This document shows positions 4,488 to 6,490 of a stretch of 6,490 nucleotides of DNA, piece by piece. Location: the NCBI GenBank assembly GCA_016207985.1, contig JACQYX010000160.1:1642-8131 (forward strand), in the 5' to 3' direction. The stretch is from Ignavibacteriales bacterium (GTDB taxonomy: Bacteria; Bacteroidota; Ignavibacteria; UBA10030; SZUA-254). The position numbers and the translations under genes were made by a program. Numbering within the stretch: the stretch's first letter is position 1; the number at the start of each line of letters is the position of its first letter. The notes under the pieces are model-generated. The model was given only the letters and a program-made list of their open reading frames with translations, did not search any database and was not told the DNA's origin.

Positions 4488-6490
4488 TTACTTCATCAGC
4501 AATAATTTTTTAACTGAAGCGAAAGATTTCCCTTCTGACTTAGTCGCTAATCGGTAAAAGTATACTCCGCTTGAAAGATTGCGGGCATTCCATTCCATTG
4601 ATTTGTATCCTGCCTCCTGAAACTCATCGACAAGTGTTTCCACTTCTTGTCCAAGAACATTGTATATCTTCAGCGTTACATAATTGTCAATTGGCAATTG
4701 ATAATTGATAATTGTCAATGGATTGAAAGGATTAGGATAATTCTGGTGCAAAGCAAATTCTTTCGGGATCTCCATTGATGATGCTGCAGCTAATCTAAGC
4801 TTGATTTCAGATTTTGGATTTCGGATTTCAGTAACTCCAGTTTTACTTAAGTGTATTGCATTTCCGTCAACGATTAAGGAAGCCTTATCAGATCCATTCT
4901 TCAAGTCCCATCGGATTGTAATTGGATATTCTGCTGAGGAGATAAGTATCTGATAATCTTTATTATCTGTATTTTCAACTGCTAATATTCTCCCTGTCGA
5001 GTAACGAACATTGAATAAACCTTCTGGAGGCGATGGTGGAAGATCGTATCGACTGATCTCAATGTCTTCTCCTTTACTGAAGTACAAACACTGTTCATTA
5101 CCAGAGACATCCTGAATTATTAATTTATTAAATCCATCAAAATTGGGATAAATAATTTCACTCTTAATTAATAAGCTGCCATCTGCTCTCGATAGGATTA
5201 ACTCACCTTCCTGACTCACCTTCACCCAGTAAGCATGAGACGGGAACAAACTATCTTCAACCACATAACCCTTCTTATATCCGAAAAATAAACTCTGAAT
5301 TATATCTGGTGAATCAGATGTAATCGCTGAGATGCTAATGGGATAACTTATCGTACCGATCAGGTTCCAGCCCTGCTTAACTTGTATAACTATAACTTCC
5401 CGATCATCACCTTTATATAAGATGGATTGGTCGTTCGGAAATTTAATCCAATATCCTTCTCCGAACTTAAGATGAGTACGTGTAATATAGGTGCAATCAT
5501 ACGCAAAAGCACTCGATGATGCCGTTGGAAATAGGGTGTCTTTCACGTCGTTATCTGGCGCAAGTGGAAGTGAAACCATATTCCAATGCTCGGAAACACT
5601 GTCGAAAATAAATGGACCTCTCCATAACTTCAGATTTGATTCTTCAATTGATTGGGGTACTTCTGACTGATCATATCTTAAACGTAGTTGTGCTTTAAAG
5701 TTATCGCCACCTTCGGAACGGATATCATAAACTCTATTAATCGGATCGATACGTGTCGGTGCGCTACTGAACTGCAAACGATTGAGTGTTGGCCTTGGAA
5801 TACCAAAGGGCCATCTCGAAAATTTTATAATTGAATCGACTGTGATAGTGTTATCGGATTCGTTTATTACTCCGCCGACTTCTTCCCAAAGTAGATCAGC
5901 CGGAAGTTGGTTAGCGATAGCTCTCATTGAAACATAGGCTGGATATAAACCTTCACCTGTGAATTTAATATATGAGAGGGGGCTTTCAAAGCGATAAATG
6001 CCAGTTTCATTCTGAGCTATCCTTCTTTTGATAGTACCTCGAATGATTCTTCCAGTATCATCAATAGCATTTGTGTTATTATTCTCGATGATTATCGTGT
6101 CCCGATCCCTCGGTTCTAAAAACTTTTCAAGGATAAGTTGATTTTGAATCAAGATGTTTCCTATAGAATTGACTTTTGCCCCAGATATTTTTAATTTATA
6201 AAAAATGTTTCTGATTGGAGGATTTGCAAACGGATTGCATCCCTCTACCTCGTTATCTTCATCACTATTCTTATTCTTCCAGGAAGTGGGTGTAATCGAG
6301 ATAAAGTAACGAGATCTACTATTCATAGTTTTGGAGTAAGTAGTCTCATTTAAACCAACGTCAACAATAGTCTGAGTATCTGTACCGGCAAATGTTATTG
6401 TTGATTGGCCCGGATCTATTGTACCTGTATTTATAAAATCTCCTAAACAAACTAAACCCGTGCCTTCTGAACTATCAGGAAATTGAAGTG
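4488..6490 (-). CDS. Secreted T9SS-type surface protein, C-terminal part (5' end beyond window)
   Basis: The frame is open to the right edge: 54 further codons precede the ATG at 6326, so that ATG is internal and the gene is partial, with 666 residues visible. Numbering below is from that Met. Residues 41-70 (FYKLKISGAKVNSIGNILIQ) and the part before the Met resemble beta-strand repeats of FCB adhesin-like proteins. Two related modules follow, 247-296 (HWNMVSLPL...GYWIKF) and 319-370 (GWNLIGTIS...AYWVKV). The C-terminal domain begins near 520 with NYPNPFNP (529-536), then VTLKIYNVLGQEVETLV and SSGVYFYRL, the FlgD-like/T9SS sorting type. This domain normally directs export across the outer membrane and anchoring or release at the surface. 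The ligand or substrate is unknown and no catalytic motif is visible. Two heptamer repeat tracts lie inside the coding sequence. Confidence 0.85.
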   Translation of the reverse strand, partial: LQFPDSSEGTGLVCLGDFINTGTIDPGQSTITFAGTDTQTIVDVGLNETTYSKTMNSRSRYFISITPTSWKNKNSDEDNEVEGCNPFANPPIRNIFYKLKISGAKVNSIGNILIQNQLILEKFLEPRDRDTIIIENNNTNAIDDTGRIIRGTIKRRIAQNETGIYRFESPLSYIKFTGEGLYPAYVSMRAIANQLPADLLWEEVGGVINESDNTITVDSIIKFSRWPFGIPRPTLNRLQFSSAPTRIDPINRVYDIRSEGGDNFKAQLRLRYDQSEVPQSIEESNLKLWRGPFIFDSVSEHWNMVSLPLAPDNDVKDTLFPTASSSAFAYDCTYITRTHLKFGEGYWIKFPNDQSILYKGDDREVIVIQVKQGWNLIGTISYPISISAITSDSPDIIQSLFFGYKKGYVVEDSLFPSHAYWVKVSQEGELILSRADGSLLIKSEIIYPNFDGFNKLIIQDVSGNEQCLYFSKGEDIEISRYDLPPSPPEGLFNVRYSTGRILAVENTDNKDYQILISSAEYPITIRWDLKNGSDKASLIVDGNAIHLSKTGVTEIRNPKSEIKLRLAAASSMEIPKEFALHQNYPNPFNPLTIINYQLPIDNYVTLKIYNVLGQEVETLVDEFQEAGYKSMEWNARNLSSGVYFYRLATKSEGKSFASVKKLLLMK
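4681..4722. repeat. Heptamer tandem repeat inside the sorting domain
   Basis: Six consecutive 7-bp units of the form YAATTGN (TAATTGT, CAATTGG, CAATTGA, TAATTGA, TAATTGT, then a degenerate CAATGGA) lie within the gene. On the minus strand they are translated in frame as PLTIINYQLPIDN, between the NPFN motif and the LKIYNVLGQEV strand. Confidence 0.75.
4803..4830. repeat. Second heptamer tandem repeat, in the linker before the sorting domain
   Basis: Four consecutive 7-bp units of the form GATTTYR (GATTTCA, GATTTTG, GATTTCG, GATTTCA) are translated on the minus strand as EIRNPKSEI. The unit differs from that of the tract 80 bp away, but the period is the same. Confidence 0.7.

Noticed and set aside
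6324..6326. ATG at 6326 as the true start of the T9SS-type protein
   Set aside because: The frame continues open for 54 codons to the window edge, with beta-repeat-like sequence, and no signal peptide follows the ATG.

Overview
The window looks like chromosomal DNA of a bacterium from the Fibrobacterota-Chlorobiota-Bacteroidota (FCB) group, most likely Ignavibacteria-like. Three things point there: an AT-rich composition, a large surface protein ending in a type IX secretion (T9SS) style C-terminal domain with the NYPNPFNP motif, and a thioredoxin of the variety common in Bacteroidota and Ignavibacteria. The assignment is inferred from protein style, not from a marker gene.

Left part (1-3584, all minus strand): a compact gene string read right to left, yqeY (GatB/YqeY domain protein), cvpA (CvpA-family membrane protein), mutS2, then the start of a biotin carboxylase gene that runs off the left edge. 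Gaps are 3 nt (yqeY/cvpA), a possible 17-nt overlap (cvpA/mutS2) and 9 nt (mutS2/biotin carboxylase), so this is probably one transcription unit. A strong sigma70-type promoter (TTGACA, 17 nt, TATATT) sits just upstream of yqeY. The mutS2 gene is interrupted by a single in-frame TAA at 734-736. The ATPase part is upstream of the stop and the KOW and Smr nuclease part is downstream, open and in the same frame, so the locus is a one-codon nonsense allele (or a base-call error).

Middle (3585-4300, plus strand): a divergent intergenic region, then a thioredoxin with a canonical WCGPC site and an unusual His-rich C-terminal tail ending in CDRC. A small DUF6132-like membrane protein overlaps its 3' end in another frame.

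Right part: 4301-4487 holds no gene. It contains a 118-bp MITE-like or REP-like palindromic element with 12-bp terminal inverted repeats flanked by AATAA direct repeats, followed by a hairpin that may end the convergent gene. From 4488 to the right edge, on the minus strand, lies the C-terminal two-thirds or so of a large secreted T9SS-type protein, cut by the window edge. Two tracts of 7-bp tandem repeats are embedded in its coding sequence.

I see no defence system, CRISPR array, integrase, tRNA or rRNA. The most notable items are the broken mutS2, the His/Cys-tailed thioredoxin overlapping a cysteine-containing membrane protein, the palindromic element and the coding heptamer repeats. None amounts to a demonstrated new system.
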